Positions 21,311-30,291 of a DNA stretch of 56,793 nt are shown here, one piece after another. The notes under the pieces were generated by a model that searched no databases, was not told where the DNA came from, and was given only the letters and a program-made list of their open reading frames with translations. Each line of letters begins with the position of its first letter. The first letter of the stretch is position 1. The position numbers were made by a program, and so were the translations under genes. The stretch comes from a virus: the IMG/VR virus record IMGVR_UViG_3300048839_000639, positions 1 through 56,793 of that record. One strand, given 5' to 3'.

Positions 21311-22685
21311 AATCCGGCCCCAGCCGGCGCAGTGGACGTTTCACTCCACGCCGGCGGACATCGCAATCTTCGGCGGTGCTGCCGGCGGCGGCAAAAGCTG
21401 GTCGCTTCTGGCCGAGCCATTGCGCCACATCACCAACCCTGACTTTGGCGCGGTGATTTTTCGGCGCACGCATCCACAGATCGTGCTGGAAGGCGGTTTG
21501 CTCGACGAGTCGGCGCGTGTTTACGGTGCATTTGGCGGCCATCTCAACAAGTCGGCCCTGCGCTGGCTGTTTCCCAGCGGCGCCAGCATCACGCTGGACG
21601 CCATGCAATATGAGTCGAACGTCTACGACTGGCAGGGTTCGCAGGTGCCGCTGATCGAGTGGGACGAGTTGACGCATTTCACCGCCAAGCAGTTCTGGTA
21701 TATGCTGTCGCGCAACCGCTCGACGTGCGGTGTGCGCCCCTACATCCGTGCGAGCTGCAACCCTGACCCCGACTCATTTGTGGCTGACCTGATTGCGTGG
21801 TGGATCGACCAGGAAACCGGCTACCCCATCCCTGAGCGCGGCGGCGTTTTGCGCTACTTCTATCGCCTGGCCGATGAAATGCACTGGTATGGTTCGCCAG
21901 AAGAAGCCATGCACGCGCATCCAGACATGGCGAAGGACGCGCCGCCTAAATCGCTCACGTTCATCCCCAGCCGGCTGGAAGACAACGCCGTGCTGATGCA
22001 ACGCGACCCTGGCTACCTTGCCAACCTGAAATCGCTCCCGCTGGTGGACATGGAGCGCCTGCTGAAAGGCAACTGGAAGGTGCGTCCGGCTGCCGGCAAG
22101 GTGTTTAACCGGGGCTGGTTTGAGATCGTGGACGCCGCGCCTGCCGGCGGCACAGAGGTGCGCGGATGGGACTTTGCGGCCACTGAGCGCAAGATCAACA
22201 AGCCCGACCCCGACTTCACCGCCGGCGTGCTGGTGCGGCGGGTGGGCGATGTGTATTACGTGATGGACTGCGAGGATTTTCAGGAAGGCCCGACCGAGGT
22301 CGAAACGCGCTTCAAAAACATCTCGCAGCAGGATCACATGCGCGCTGCTGCCGGACGCTCGCAGTATCGCGTCCGCTTTGAAGTTGAGCCTGGCGGCGCC
22401 GCCCGACGCGACGCCATGCGCCTGATAGGGATGCTGGCCGGCATCGACGTGCGCGGCATTGACGCACGCGGCGACAAGGTGACGCGCGCGGCGCCGCTGG
22501 CTGCACAGGCCCGCGCCGGCAACGTCAAGATCGTGCGCGGCGCGTGGAATGAACGCTTCCTGAAGCACATGCACAGCTTCCCCGAAGGTGCGCACGATGA
22601 CATCGCCGATGCTGTGGCGTCTGCCTTCAACGAACTCACCGAGTGGTGGGTGCCGGAAGCGGAGTCTGGGCCTTCGGTGTGGTGA
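21252..22685 (+). CDS. terL: Terminase large subunit
   Basis: The 477-residue product has the packaging ATPase Walker A GGAAGGGKS (41-49), Walker B VPLIEWDEL (132-140) and the RNase H-like nuclease motifs RGWDFAAT (near 300) and a final HDDIADAVASAF. It drives DNA into the prohead and cuts the concatemer. Length and motifs are complete. The start at 21252 overlaps terS; a later start near the PQPAQWTFHS segment is possible. It is followed by a duplicated promoter-hairpin unit. Confidence 0.95.
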   Translation: MDAAMPRNRPQPRTQAPATEIRPQPAQWTFHSTPADIAIFGGAAGGGKSWSLLAEPLRHITNPDFGAVIFRRTHPQIVLEGGLLDESARVYGAFGGHLNKSALRWLFPSGASITLDAMQYESNVYDWQGSQVPLIEWDELTHFTAKQFWYMLSRNRSTCGVRPYIRASCNPDPDSFVADLIAWWIDQETGYPIPERGGVLRYFYRLADEMHWYGSPEEAMHAHPDMAKDAPPKSLTFIPSRLEDNAVLMQRDPGYLANLKSLPLVDMERLLKGNWKVRPAAGKVFNRGWFEIVDAAPAGGTEVRGWDFAATERKINKPDPDFTAGVLVRRVGDVYYVMDCEDFQEGPTEVETRFKNISQQDHMRAAAGRSQYRVRFEVEPGGAARRDAMRLIGMLAGIDVRGIDARGDKVTRAAPLAAQARAGNVKIVRGAWNERFLKHMHSFPEGAHDDIADAVASAFNELTEWWVPEAESGPSVW

Positions 22686-22701
22686 AGGCCGCAAACAGAG
22701 A

Positions 22702-22754
22702 TACAATAACGGCAAGCGCAGAGGCGCACCAAACTGGTTTTGGTGCGCCTTTTT
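22702..22754 (+). terminator. Duplicated TACAAT-hairpin unit, copy 1
   Basis: TACAAT (22702-22707) is followed after two bases by CGGCAAGCGCAG and a 12-bp perfect stem AGGCGCACCAAA/TTTGGTGCGCCT (22722-22750) with TTTTT. A 41-base stretch (22710-22750) is identical to 25558-25598. The stem plus T-run is a terminator between terL and the portal gene; the -10-like box suggests a very short transcript. Confidence 0.8.
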
Positions 22755-22772
22755 AGTTTTCCCATCCAGCCT

Positions 22773-24128
22773 ATGGACTTCATTACCCGCACCATCATGT
22801 CGGCGGTGATCGACGACGAGCGCGCACGGCTCAACCGCATCAAGGAGGCGAACGACGCCTACGCCGGCAAATACAAGGACTTGCTCATCGTCCGGCAGGG
22901 GCAGGCCGATGACAACACCAAGCCGAATCTTGCGCGCTTGATCGTTGACAAGGGCAAGACGTTCCTGATGGGCGCTGCCGGCCCCAAGATCAAGGTGGAC
23001 GGCAACGAGCCGGCGCAGGCGTGGCTTGATGCGTGCCTGAAAGCCAACCGCTGGCCGACCAAGTGCAAGGAGATTGCGCAGAACGGCGGCATCGCCGGCC
23101 ATGCCTTCATCAAGCTCTCCGGCGCGCGCACCGAGCGCGGCGAAACCTACCCGCGCATCATCGTGCAAGACCCCGCAAACGTCACCGCGCACTGGGATGC
23201 AGACGACATCAGCGACGTGCTGCGCTACCGCATCCAATATCCGGCAGTCGGGCGCGATGGCAAGCCAATGGTCAAAAAGCAGGTGATCGAGCGTGACGAG
23301 GCCGGCGCCGGCTGGACAGTGATCGACTCCGAAGCGCGCAACGGCGGCGCGTTCATTGAAACGTCTCGCGTGGCGTGGCCGTGGCCGTGGGCGCCGATGC
23401 TGGACTGCCAGAATCTCGTCGCGCCGAACGTGTATTACGGCATGGCCGACCTTGAAACGGATGTGCTTCACCTGATCCGGCGCATTCAGTTTGTCCTCAG
23501 CAATGCGGCGCGGCTGAATCGCATCCACGCCCACCCCAAGACGTGGGGCAGGGGCTTCAAGACGTCTCAGCTTGAGATTGGCGCAGATGAAATGCTCGTG
23601 CTGCCAGGGGAAACGGCACAGATCGGCGCGCTTGAGGCCACCGGCGACATGGCCGGCAGCATGGCCCTTTACAACGCGCTGAATGACCTGCTTTTCATGC
23701 TGGCGCGCATCCCGCCCATCACCATGTCGAAGCTCGACAACATCGGCGCCATCGCCGGCATTGCGCTCAAGATTCTGTATGGCCCGATTGTCGAACTGAC
23801 GAACGACAAGCGCGGCACCTACGGCGACATGATTGAGCAGATGGCCGTCCGGCTGCTTGAAATGGGCAACTACGCCGGCGCAACCGTCACCCTTGAATGG
23901 CCCGAAATCGTGCCGGCCAACGAGGTTGAGGCGCAGCAGGTTCTGCTTGCCGACAAGGAGGCCGGCCTTGTGAGCAGCGAGACGGCCAGCGCCAAACGCG
24001 GCTACGACTGGGCAAAAGAGAAGGGCTTGATCGACGCGCAGAAGGAGGAGAACATGCAGCGGTTCGACACCCCGCAGGGCAACACAGACGCGGCTGACGA
24101 CATCCTCACGCGCTTGACGAGGCGGTAG
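22773..24128 (+). CDS. Portal protein (SPP1 gp6-like)
   Basis: ATG 22773 gives 451 residues (MDFITRTIMSAVIDDERARL). LLIVRQGQADDNTKPNLARL and IVDKGKTFLMG fit the N-terminal wing of SPP1-type portals, and the long alpha-rich part with MALYNALNDLLFMLARIPPI fits the stem and clip. The C-terminal acidic part (ADKEAGLVSSETASAKRGYD) also recurs in portals. Twelve copies would form the DNA entry channel. Placement directly after terL is canonical. Confidence 0.9.
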   Translation: MDFITRTIMSAVIDDERARLNRIKEANDAYAGKYKDLLIVRQGQADDNTKPNLARLIVDKGKTFLMGAAGPKIKVDGNEPAQAWLDACLKANRWPTKCKEIAQNGGIAGHAFIKLSGARTERGETYPRIIVQDPANVTAHWDADDISDVLRYRIQYPAVGRDGKPMVKKQVIERDEAGAGWTVIDSEARNGGAFIETSRVAWPWPWAPMLDCQNLVAPNVYYGMADLETDVLHLIRRIQFVLSNAARLNRIHAHPKTWGRGFKTSQLEIGADEMLVLPGETAQIGALEATGDMAGSMALYNALNDLLFMLARIPPITMSKLDNIGAIAGIALKILYGPIVELTNDKRGTYGDMIEQMAVRLLEMGNYAGATVTLEWPEIVPANEVEAQQVLLADKEAGLVSSETASAKRGYDWAKEKGLIDAQKEENMQRFDTPQGNTDAADDILTRLTRR

Positions 24129-24131
24129 CAC

Positions 24132-25244
24132 ATGGCTGGCGCTTCACCCACTGAGCGGACGCTGAATGAACTCAGCCGCATCCGCGATGCGTTTCTGCGC
24201 GACCTTGAGGCCAAAGAGGCCGGCGCAATAAAGGCGCTCGTCGAGCAATACGCCGGCATCGTGAAGCGCCTGCGCGCACAGATTCAAGAGGACTGGGAGA
24301 AGATCGAAGCGCGCAAGGCCACCGGCGAGACGCCGCGCCGGTCATGGATTTACGAGACGGGCCGGCTGCAACGGCTGCTCGACCAGGCCGAGTTTGAGTT
24401 TCGCGGCTGGTCAACGCTGGCCGCGCAGGTCACTGCGGCGCTTCAAGGCGAGGCCGTGGCGGTCGCCGGCGCCATTGTCGGCGAACAACTCCGGCTCTTG
24501 TTCACCCCTGCCGGCGCTTCGTCGGTGGTCGTGGGCTTCGACGTGCTGCCGGTGGATGTGCTTGAGCATCTTGTCGGCACCCTGCGCGACGGCTCGCCGC
24601 TTGTCCGCCTGTTCGATGAGATCGGGCCGCAGGTGCGCGAACGGATGGCCGAGGCGCTGACAACCGGCATCGTGAAGGGCGACAGTCCGCGCGTGGTGGG
24701 CCGGCGCATTCAGAAGGCCGCGTCGATTGGCCTTGCGCGCGGGGTGAGGATTGCGCGCACGGAGATGATGCGCTCGTACCGCACGGCACACCATGACAAT
24801 TACAGGGCTAACAGTGACGTGCTGGCCGGCTGGATTTGGCTTTCATCCCGCAACGGGCGCACCTGCGCGGCGTGCCTTGCCATGCACGGCACGTTTCACA
24901 AACTCGATGAGGAATTGCTCGACCATCCCAACGGCAGATGCACGCCGATGCCCGTATCAAAGTCCTTCGCGCAAATGGGCCTCGCGGATGTGGCGGCAGA
25001 ACGCGGCTGGCAGGACATGGCCGTCGATCCTGCTGAGGTTGAAACCGGCGAAGCATGGTTCAAAAAGCAGCCACTGGCGGTCAAGGCCGAGGTGCTCGGC
25101 GCAGCCGGCGCAAGTGCCTATGTCGCTGGCCGTGTGTCGCTGGCCGACTTCGTGACGGTGCGCAAGTCGCGCACATGGGGCAATTCGATCAATGCCGCGT
25201 CGCTCGCCACCGCGCTTGAGAACGCACGGCGGCGCACAGGTTGA
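24132..25244 (+). CDS. Minor head protein (SPP1 gp7/Mu gpF-like)
   Basis: The 370-residue product starts three bases after the portal. The C-terminal half has RIARTEMMRSYRTAHHDNYR, then LSSRNGRTCAACLAMHGT and HPNGRCTPMPV: the conserved Arg-Thr-Glu and Cys/His pattern of the phage head morphogenesis domain. It probably contacts the portal inside the capsid. The N-terminal half is helical. Confidence 0.88.
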   Translation: MAGASPTERTLNELSRIRDAFLRDLEAKEAGAIKALVEQYAGIVKRLRAQIQEDWEKIEARKATGETPRRSWIYETGRLQRLLDQAEFEFRGWSTLAAQVTAALQGEAVAVAGAIVGEQLRLLFTPAGASSVVVGFDVLPVDVLEHLVGTLRDGSPLVRLFDEIGPQVRERMAEALTTGIVKGDSPRVVGRRIQKAASIGLARGVRIARTEMMRSYRTAHHDNYRANSDVLAGWIWLSSRNGRTCAACLAMHGTFHKLDEELLDHPNGRCTPMPVSKSFAQMGLADVAAERGWQDMAVDPAEVETGEAWFKKQPLAVKAEVLGAAGASAYVAGRVSLADFVTVRKSRTWGNSINAASLATALENARRRTG

Positions 25245-25256
25245 CATATTCACATC

Positions 25257-25517
25257 ATGACATTGGACGCACTCCTCACCGTGATCGCGCTCGGCATTGT
25301 GGCCGTGTATTTCGTCCTTGCGGCGGCGACGTATCGCCGGCAGCGCGACGAGGCGCGCGAGATTGTGCTCGCGCTTCTGGATCGCGGCGAGGCGCTGGCC
25401 GATGCTGCGCCGGCAGACCTGCGCGCCCTTTCAACCTATGCCCTTTGGCGGACGGCTGCGAAGAATGCGCGCCGGCGGATGATGACCCCGCCGGCAGAAC
25501 AAAGGCCACCGGAGTAA
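25257..25517 (+). CDS. Small single-pass membrane protein
   Basis: ATG 25257 gives 86 residues. Residues 3-26 (LDALLTVIALGIVAVYFVLA) are one membrane segment, followed by a cytoplasmic charged helix (YRRQRDEAREIVLALLDRGE). A membrane protein among head genes is unusual. It might recruit head assembly to the membrane, or be a lysis or exclusion protein. Family unknown. Confidence 0.65.
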   Translation: MTLDALLTVIALGIVAVYFVLAAATYRRQRDEAREIVLALLDRGEALADAAPADLRALSTYALWRTAAKNARRRMMTPPAEQRPPE

Positions 25518-25548
25518 GCGCATCGGAATAGGTGCACCGGAATGGTGC

Positions 25549-25609
25549 TACAATCACCGGCAAGCGCAGAGGCGCACCAAACTGGTTTTGGTGCGCCTCT
25601 GCTTTTTTT
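25549..25609 (+). terminator. Duplicated TACAAT-hairpin unit, copy 2
   Basis: TACAAT (25549-25554), three bases, then the same 41-base sequence as at 22710-22750, here extended into a 16-bp perfect stem GCAGAGGCGCACCAAA/TTTGGTGCGCCTCTGC (25566-25602) with TTTTTTT. A strong terminator lies 28 bases before the scaffold gene start. Confidence 0.85.
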
Positions 25610-25637
25610 CCCTTTTCACTTCGGAGGTTACAGCGGA

Positions 25638-26282
25638 ATGGAAGGCCAGGAGCCAACCACACCGTCGGCACAGGATGCCGACCCCATCGGCGGCGCGCAG
25701 CCGGCAGCGACACCCCAGGCGGGTGCAACGGGCAATGACGCGGAAGCGAAATACCAACGTGAGTTGTCTGAGGCACGCAAAGAGGCGGCGAACTATCGCA
25801 AGACCCTGCGCGACACCGAGACGCGGCTGAAAGAGCTTGAAAACGCTCAACTGAGCGAGGCCGACAAGGCCAAGAAAGAGCTTGAAGAACTGCGCGGATA
25901 CAAGTCGAGCACGTCCGAGGCGGTGAAGGCCCTCAACCTTCAAATGTCGGTCGAGCGCATCGCGCGCAAGCTCGGCGTTGTGGACGAGGAAGCCGCGTTT
26001 GCCCTGATGGACAGGTCGAAGGTGACGTTTGGCGACGATGGCCGGCCCGACGGCGACACCGTGCAGGCGGCGCTTGAGTCGCTGCTGACGGCCAAGCCGT
26101 GGCTGAAACCCGCGGCGCCGGCAGCACCCGCAGCACCCGCTGCGCCAAGCCTTTCGCCGGCCAACCCCGGCAAGGCGCCGATTGGCGGGGCCTTGACGCA
26201 GGCGGACATCAGCAAGATGACGCAGGCCGAAATCAATGAGCGTTGGGCGGAAGTATCGGCAGCCCTGCAAGCAGGGCGTTAG
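25638..26282 (+). CDS. Capsid scaffold protein
   Basis: ATG 25638 follows CGGAGG and gives 214 residues. A Pro/Ala/Gln-rich start is followed by a long charged coiled coil (KYQRELSEARKEAANYRKTL, then RDTETRLKELENAQLSEADK), a helical middle with VERIARKLGVVDEEAAFAL, an Ala/Pro linker and a short basic/helical end. Composition, size and position directly before the capsid gene are those of gp20-type scaffolds that shape the prohead and then leave. Confidence 0.85.
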   Translation: MEGQEPTTPSAQDADPIGGAQPAATPQAGATGNDAEAKYQRELSEARKEAANYRKTLRDTETRLKELENAQLSEADKAKKELEELRGYKSSTSEAVKALNLQMSVERIARKLGVVDEEAAFALMDRSKVTFGDDGRPDGDTVQAALESLLTAKPWLKPAAPAAPAAPAAPSLSPANPGKAPIGGALTQADISKMTQAEINERWAEVSAALQAGR

Positions 26283-26323
26283 CGCATCGGCACGAGCCGG
26301 CGCGCACAGAGGAATAGCAGGCA

Positions 26324-27196
26324 ATGGCACTCAACAACTTCATCCCCACGCTGTGGGGCGCGCGGCTCCTTGAGAATTTGAACAAGGCGCTGCGCTTCGC
26401 TCAGGCCGGCGTCGTGAATCGTGACTACGAAGGCACCATTCAGGCGCTCGGCGACTCGGTGAAGATCAACAGCATCGGGCGCGTGACGGTGGGCGATTAC
26501 GCCAAGAACACCAACATTGGCGATCCCGAAACCTTGAGCGATGGGCAGACCACGCTCACGATCACCCAGTCGAAGTATTTCAACTTCCAGATCGACGATG
26601 TGGATCGCGCGCAGCAGGCCCCGAAGGTCATGGACGCGGCCATGCGCGAATCGGCGTATGCGATCAACAACACCATCGACCAGTTTGTCGCCGGCTTCTA
26701 CACCGACGCGGCCACGACCAACCTGATCGGCACCGATGCCAGCCCCAAGACGGTGGGCCTCGGCGGCAGCGACGCGCAAGCCTACAACCTGATCGTGGAC
26801 GCCAAGACCGCGCTGGACGTGGCGAACGTGCCGGACGATGGGCAACGTTGGATCATCGTGCCGCCGTGGATCGAGGGCCTTCTGCTCAAGGACGAGCGCT
26901 TCGTGAAATTCGGCACGCCGGCGCAGGACGAGCGCCTGTTGAACGGCCAGATTCGCCAGGTGTCGGGCTTCAACGTCATGACCAGCAACAACGTCAACAA
27001 CACGGCGGACACCAAGCACAAGCTGATGTTTGGCCACCCGATGGCAATCTCGTTTGCGCTGCAAATCAACAACGTGGAAGCCTACCGCCCTGAGAAGCGG
27101 TTTGCCGATGCCGTGAAGGGCCTCACGCTCTACGGCGGCAAGGTCGTGCGACCGGACGCGCTCGGCGTCATCACCGCCAGCAAGGGCACCCTGTAA
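26324..27196 (+). CDS. Major capsid protein
   Basis: The 290-residue product begins ALNNFIPTLWGARLLENLNK, a start typical of P22-coat-like HK97-fold capsid proteins. VKINSIGRVTVGDY and FQIDDVDRAQQ follow, then a helix with MRESAYAINNTIDQFVAGFY and the C-terminal VEAYRPEKRFADAVKGLTLYG. These segments fit the E-loop, spine helix and P domain. It assembles the icosahedral shell. Confidence 0.92.
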   Translation: MALNNFIPTLWGARLLENLNKALRFAQAGVVNRDYEGTIQALGDSVKINSIGRVTVGDYAKNTNIGDPETLSDGQTTLTITQSKYFNFQIDDVDRAQQAPKVMDAAMRESAYAINNTIDQFVAGFYTDAATTNLIGTDASPKTVGLGGSDAQAYNLIVDAKTALDVANVPDDGQRWIIVPPWIEGLLLKDERFVKFGTPAQDERLLNGQIRQVSGFNVMTSNNVNNTADTKHKLMFGHPMAISFALQINNVEAYRPEKRFADAVKGLTLYGGKVVRPDALGVITASKGTL

Positions 27197-27233
27197 GCCG
27201 GCACTGCCGGCGATGAGTGATTAAGACTTGATG

Positions 27234-27270
27234 GCCGCGCCGATGGTCGTGTTTCGACCGTCGGCGCGGC
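27234..27270 (+). promoter_or_regulatory. 16-bp hairpin between capsid and decoration genes
   Basis: GCCGCGCCGATGGTCG pairs with CGACCGTCGGCGCGGC (one G-U pair), loop TGTTT. No T-run follows. It may stabilise the 3' end of capsid mRNA after processing or attenuate downstream genes, giving capsid excess over minor proteins. Confidence 0.65.
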
Positions 27271-27288
27271 ATTGGAGAACACAAACAC

Positions 27289-27660
27289 ATGCCACGCACC
27301 AACGTTCCTTTGCAGGCATTCGCCGCCAATGGTGAACTGACCGACCCGACGCCCGTCACGATTGACGCGACGAATCAGCACGTCATCCCCGCTGCGGGGC
27401 AGTCGCAGCGCATCGTCCTGCGCGTGAAAAACACCTTCGCCGGCAGCAAGGTGGTCACGGTCAAGGCCGGCGACAAAGAGCCGGCATTCCGCGCCGGCCT
27501 CGGCGACCTCGCCGTGACGCTCGCGCAGAACGCCGTCAAGTGGATCGGGCCGCTGGAATCGGCGCGCTTCATCCAGAACGACGGCACCATCGAAGTGGAT
27601 GTTGCCAGCGGCACGACCGGCGAAATCACCGCGTTCCAGTGGCCCGGTCTCGGCGCGTAA
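27289..27660 (+). CDS. Probable head decoration protein
   Basis: The 123-residue product is beta-rich (VTIDATNQHVIPA, SQRIVLRVKNTF, KVVTVKAGDKEPAFRAGLG, AVKWIGPLESARFIQNDG). Small beta proteins directly after the capsid gene commonly bind the capsid exterior. The segment WIGPLESARF resembles capsid-adjacent proteins I have seen in other siphoviruses. Function inferred from position and fold. Confidence 0.65.
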   Translation: MPRTNVPLQAFAANGELTDPTPVTIDATNQHVIPAAGQSQRIVLRVKNTFAGSKVVTVKAGDKEPAFRAGLGDLAVTLAQNAVKWIGPLESARFIQNDGTIEVDVASGTTGEITAFQWPGLGA

Positions 27661-27675
27661 AAGAGGTAAAAGCAC

Positions 27676-27888
27676 ATGCCTGACGGACTGGTCTGGATCC
27701 GCGTGTTTGCAACGGGTGCCGAGTGGGAAGTGCCGGCGGCGAAGGCCGCTGAATTGACCCGCTGGTATCCGAAGGACTACGCGGTTATTGCGCCGAGCGT
27801 GCCGCCCGACGCGCCGGCTGAGCATCCGGCAGACGCGCCGGCAAGCGAGCCGGCAAGCGAGCCGGCCAAGCCCAAAAAGGCGAAGTAA
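27676..27888 (+). CDS. Hypothetical small protein with Ala/Pro/Glu tail
   Basis: ATG 27676 follows GAGGT and gives 70 residues. The first 38 form a small fold (MPDGLVWIRVFATGAEWEVP); the rest is a repetitive Pro-Ala-Glu tail ending in KPKKAK. It overlaps the next start by one base. Possibly a head-associated protein. Confidence 0.7.
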   Translation: MPDGLVWIRVFATGAEWEVPAAKAAELTRWYPKDYAVIAPSVPPDAPAEHPADAPASEPASEPAKPKKAK

Positions 27889-28436
27889 TGGCACGCGAAA
27901 CGATGGCCGCCCTCATCGCCAAGTTGCGCCTGATGGTCAATGACCCGCTCGGCGCAACGCAGCGGTTTTCCGATGACCAGTTGCAGGACATCCTTGACGC
28001 AAACCGCGAGGACATCCGGCAAATGGCGCTTGAGCCGGCGGACACCATCGCCGCAAACGGCGCAACGACCTGGCTGGACTGGTTTTCACCCTTGGGCGGC
28101 GCGTGGGAGACCGGCGCAACCCTGCAAAACAGTTCATGGCAGTCGCTCACCGCCGACAGCGCAGAGCTGTTGATCGGTGTGTGGCATTTCAACGCGGCGC
28201 AAAGCCTGCCGATGTATGTCACGGGCCGGCTGTATGACCTGCACGCGGCGGCGGCGGATGTGATCGAGCTGAAGATGGCGCAGGCGGCTGAGGACTTCGA
28301 CTTTTCAGCCGACGGCGGCAGCTACTCGCTCAGCCAGAAGCTGCGCGGCCTGCAAACCATGCTCAACACCCATCGTTCAAAGGCGCGCGTCAGCACGGCT
28401 GTGTTGATGCGCGGCGACACGAGGCCGGAATGTTGA
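27888..28436 (+). CDS. Head-tail connector (adaptor) protein
   Basis: The 182-residue product starts with a helix and LRLMVNDPLGATQRFSDDQL, then LQDILDANREDIRQMAL, the pattern of gp15/gp6-type head-tail adaptors whose helices bind the portal. The C-terminal half (FNAAQSLPMYVTGRLYDLHA) is helical too. Position between capsid genes and the stopper agrees. Confidence 0.75.
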   Translation: MARETMAALIAKLRLMVNDPLGATQRFSDDQLQDILDANREDIRQMALEPADTIAANGATTWLDWFSPLGGAWETGATLQNSSWQSLTADSAELLIGVWHFNAAQSLPMYVTGRLYDLHAAAADVIELKMAQAAEDFDFSADGGSYSLSQKLRGLQTMLNTHRSKARVSTAVLMRGDTRPEC

Positions 28437-28819
28437 ACGCGCGCGACATGCAACAGATGCAGGCAGCGCAGGAAGCCAGCATGCCCGACGAATGCCAGTT
28501 GCTGCGGCGCACCGATGGCGCGGTGGATGCCTACGGGGTGCCGGCGCCGGCATATGCCGTGGCCGCGACTGTGAAGTGCGGCCTGTCTCATTCGCAGGTC
28601 AACAGCGAAGCGGGTGGACGCGAGCGGCGCGGCACACAAGTGCCGATTGAAATCCGGCGCTTGCGCCTGCCGGCAGACACGAGCGTGAGCAACATCGACC
28701 GTGTGAGCATCACGCGGCGGTTTGGCGCGTCCATCACGCCGGTGCTGTATGAAATCGTGGGTGACCCGCAGCGCGGCCCGTCCGGGCTGCTCGTGCAGAT
28801 TCAGAAGGTGACCGAATGA
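28430..28819 (+). CDS. Head closure (stopper) protein
   Basis: The 129-residue product has CQLLRRTDGAVDAYGVPAPA, then a beta-barrel-like series (VKCGLSHSQVNSE, QVPIEIRRLRLPADT, YEIVGDPQRGPSGLLVQIQK). This matches small beta-barrel stoppers that plug the portal channel. It overlaps neighbours by 7 and 4 bases. Confidence 0.72.
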   Translation: MLNARDMQQMQAAQEASMPDECQLLRRTDGAVDAYGVPAPAYAVAATVKCGLSHSQVNSEAGGRERRGTQVPIEIRRLRLPADTSVSNIDRVSITRRFGASITPVLYEIVGDPQRGPSGLLVQIQKVTE

Positions 28820-29208
28820 GCGGCGATGTGAAATGGCATGGGCAGCGCGTCAGGGGCGAGGTGCAGGCCGCGACACGGGCGGCCATCGCAAAGCTGGCCT
28901 TTGACATTGAGGCCGGCGCAAAGGCGCAGATCACCGACAACCAGCAGATCGACACCGGATTCATGCGCAACTCCACCTACACCGTGACGAAGGATCACGG
29001 CGTGAGAGCCGGCGCCGGCGCCGGCGTTGCAGGGCGTGAGGCGGCCAGTCCGCAGCCGCTCGGTGACGCGGATGCGATTGTCGGCGTCGGCGCGGTGTAT
29101 GCCATTTACAACGAAGTCAAAAAGTCGTTCCTGCGCGTGGCCTTTGAGCGCGTCATCGGCGCGGCTGGCGGCACGTTCAAGCGCACATTCGGCGAGCGTG
29201 GATTCTGA
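28816..29208 (+). CDS. Tail completion protein (HK97 gp10-like)
   Basis: The 130-residue product has an N-terminal helix with AIAKLAFDIEAGAKAQITDN, then DTGFMRNSTYTV and a C-terminal VGVGAVYAIYNEVKKSFL. This order is the gp10-like minor tail signature (helix, DTGxLRNS, Y-A-x-Y-x-E). It joins the tail to the head. Confidence 0.85.
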   Translation: MSGDVKWHGQRVRGEVQAATRAAIAKLAFDIEAGAKAQITDNQQIDTGFMRNSTYTVTKDHGVRAGAGAGVAGREAASPQPLGDADAIVGVGAVYAIYNEVKKSFLRVAFERVIGAAGGTFKRTFGERGF

Positions 29209-29220
29209 CAGGACTTATAG

Positions 29221-29604
29221 ATGGTGGACATGGAGGCAACCCTGCGCGCAAAACTGGCGGCCAACGGGCCGCTTGTGGCCGCCGTGGGCAGCCGCATCTA
29301 TGCAGCCGAGAAACTGCCGGCAGGCTACAAGCCAAGTGTCGGCGGCGCGGTGTTGTTCAAGGTGTCGGGCGGCAGCGCCGACTATGCCATCACGCTCAGG
29401 CCGACGGTTCAGGTGCGCAGCTACGGGCTGGACGAAGGGGCGGCGCGGCAGGTGGATCGCCTGGTGTTCGATGCGTTGCACGACCTGCAAAGCGGCAACG
29501 TGCTCAAGGTTCAAGTTGACATTCTCGGACAGCTTGTGGCTGACCCTGAAACAGATTGGCGGTATGTGCTGAGCTACTACACGGCGCAGATCGCAAACAT
29601 TTAG
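29221..29604 (+). CDS. Tail terminator (DUF3168-like)
   Basis: The 127-residue product starts MEATLRAKLAANGPLVAAVG and RIYAAEKLPAGY, then LRPTVQVRSYGLDEGAARQV, as in DUF3168 and lambda gpU-type proteins that end the tail tube. Position before the tail tube gene agrees. The start is ATG 29221; ATG 29230 is also possible. Confidence 0.8.
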   Translation: MVDMEATLRAKLAANGPLVAAVGSRIYAAEKLPAGYKPSVGGAVLFKVSGGSADYAITLRPTVQVRSYGLDEGAARQVDRLVFDALHDLQSGNVLKVQVDILGQLVADPETDWRYVLSYYTAQIANI

Positions 29605-29628
29605 GCAAACATTTAAGGAGAGTGAGAC

Positions 29629-30240
29629 ATGCCCGACATCAAGGCAACCGACATCCTGATCGGCCCGCTGAAAATTTACGTGGCGGCGCTCGGCACGACC
29701 CTGCCATCCGACACCCTCGCAGAAGATGCGGCGTGGCCGTCCGGCTGGACGCAGGTCGCGTTCACCAAAGAGCCGCTGACGCTGGCAAGCGAGTTTGAAT
29801 CGCTCGACATCGAAGTCGAGGAGGCCATGAGTCCGATTCACCGGCGCAAGATGAAAGAGTCCTGCACCTTTGAAACGGTTCTGGCCGAGTTCACCACGCA
29901 GAATCTGGCCTACGCGCTGGACGGCACGCACACGGCAACGACTGCGCCGACCACCACCACCGAAGGCGTGGAAACCTTCACGCTCGGCGGAAATCGTTTC
30001 CTCACGGAACGCATGTGGGGCTTTGAGGGCAAGTTCCACAACCGCGACGGCACGGTTGCGCTGCCGGTGCGCCTGTATATCTGGCGCGGTTCGGCTGAGT
30101 CTGGCGGCGAGCTTGAATTCTCAAAGTCCGATTACGCCGGCATCCCGCTCAAGATCATGGCCCTGGCCGACACGTCCAAGACAGTCGGGCAACACTTGTT
30201 CAAGATCGTGCGCGTGCTGCCTGAAACAGACATCGTTTAA
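29629..30240 (+). CDS. Major tail (tube) protein
   Basis: ATG 29629 follows AAGGAG and gives 203 residues. The beta-rich sequence (LIGPLKIYVAALG, WTQVAFTKEPLTL, SLDIEVEEAMSPIHRRKMKE, CTFETVLAEFT) fits the tube fold, with the typical conserved core of two sheets. It directly precedes the tail chaperones, as in most siphoviruses. Confidence 0.85.
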   Translation: MPDIKATDILIGPLKIYVAALGTTLPSDTLAEDAAWPSGWTQVAFTKEPLTLASEFESLDIEVEEAMSPIHRRKMKESCTFETVLAEFTTQNLAYALDGTHTATTAPTTTTEGVETFTLGGNRFLTERMWGFEGKFHNRDGTVALPVRLYIWRGSAESGGELEFSKSDYAGIPLKIMALADTSKTVGQHLFKIVRVLPETDIV

Positions 30241-30291
30241 TCGAAGTGCCGGCGCTCACGGGCGCCGGCAACAACGAAGAAAACCACGAAC

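Noticed and set aside
21774-24131. A 785-residue open frame on the minus strand opposite terL and the portal gene
   Set aside because: It is the antisense shadow of two well-supported genes in GC-rich DNA; composition is His/Arg/Ala-rich with no recognisable motif.
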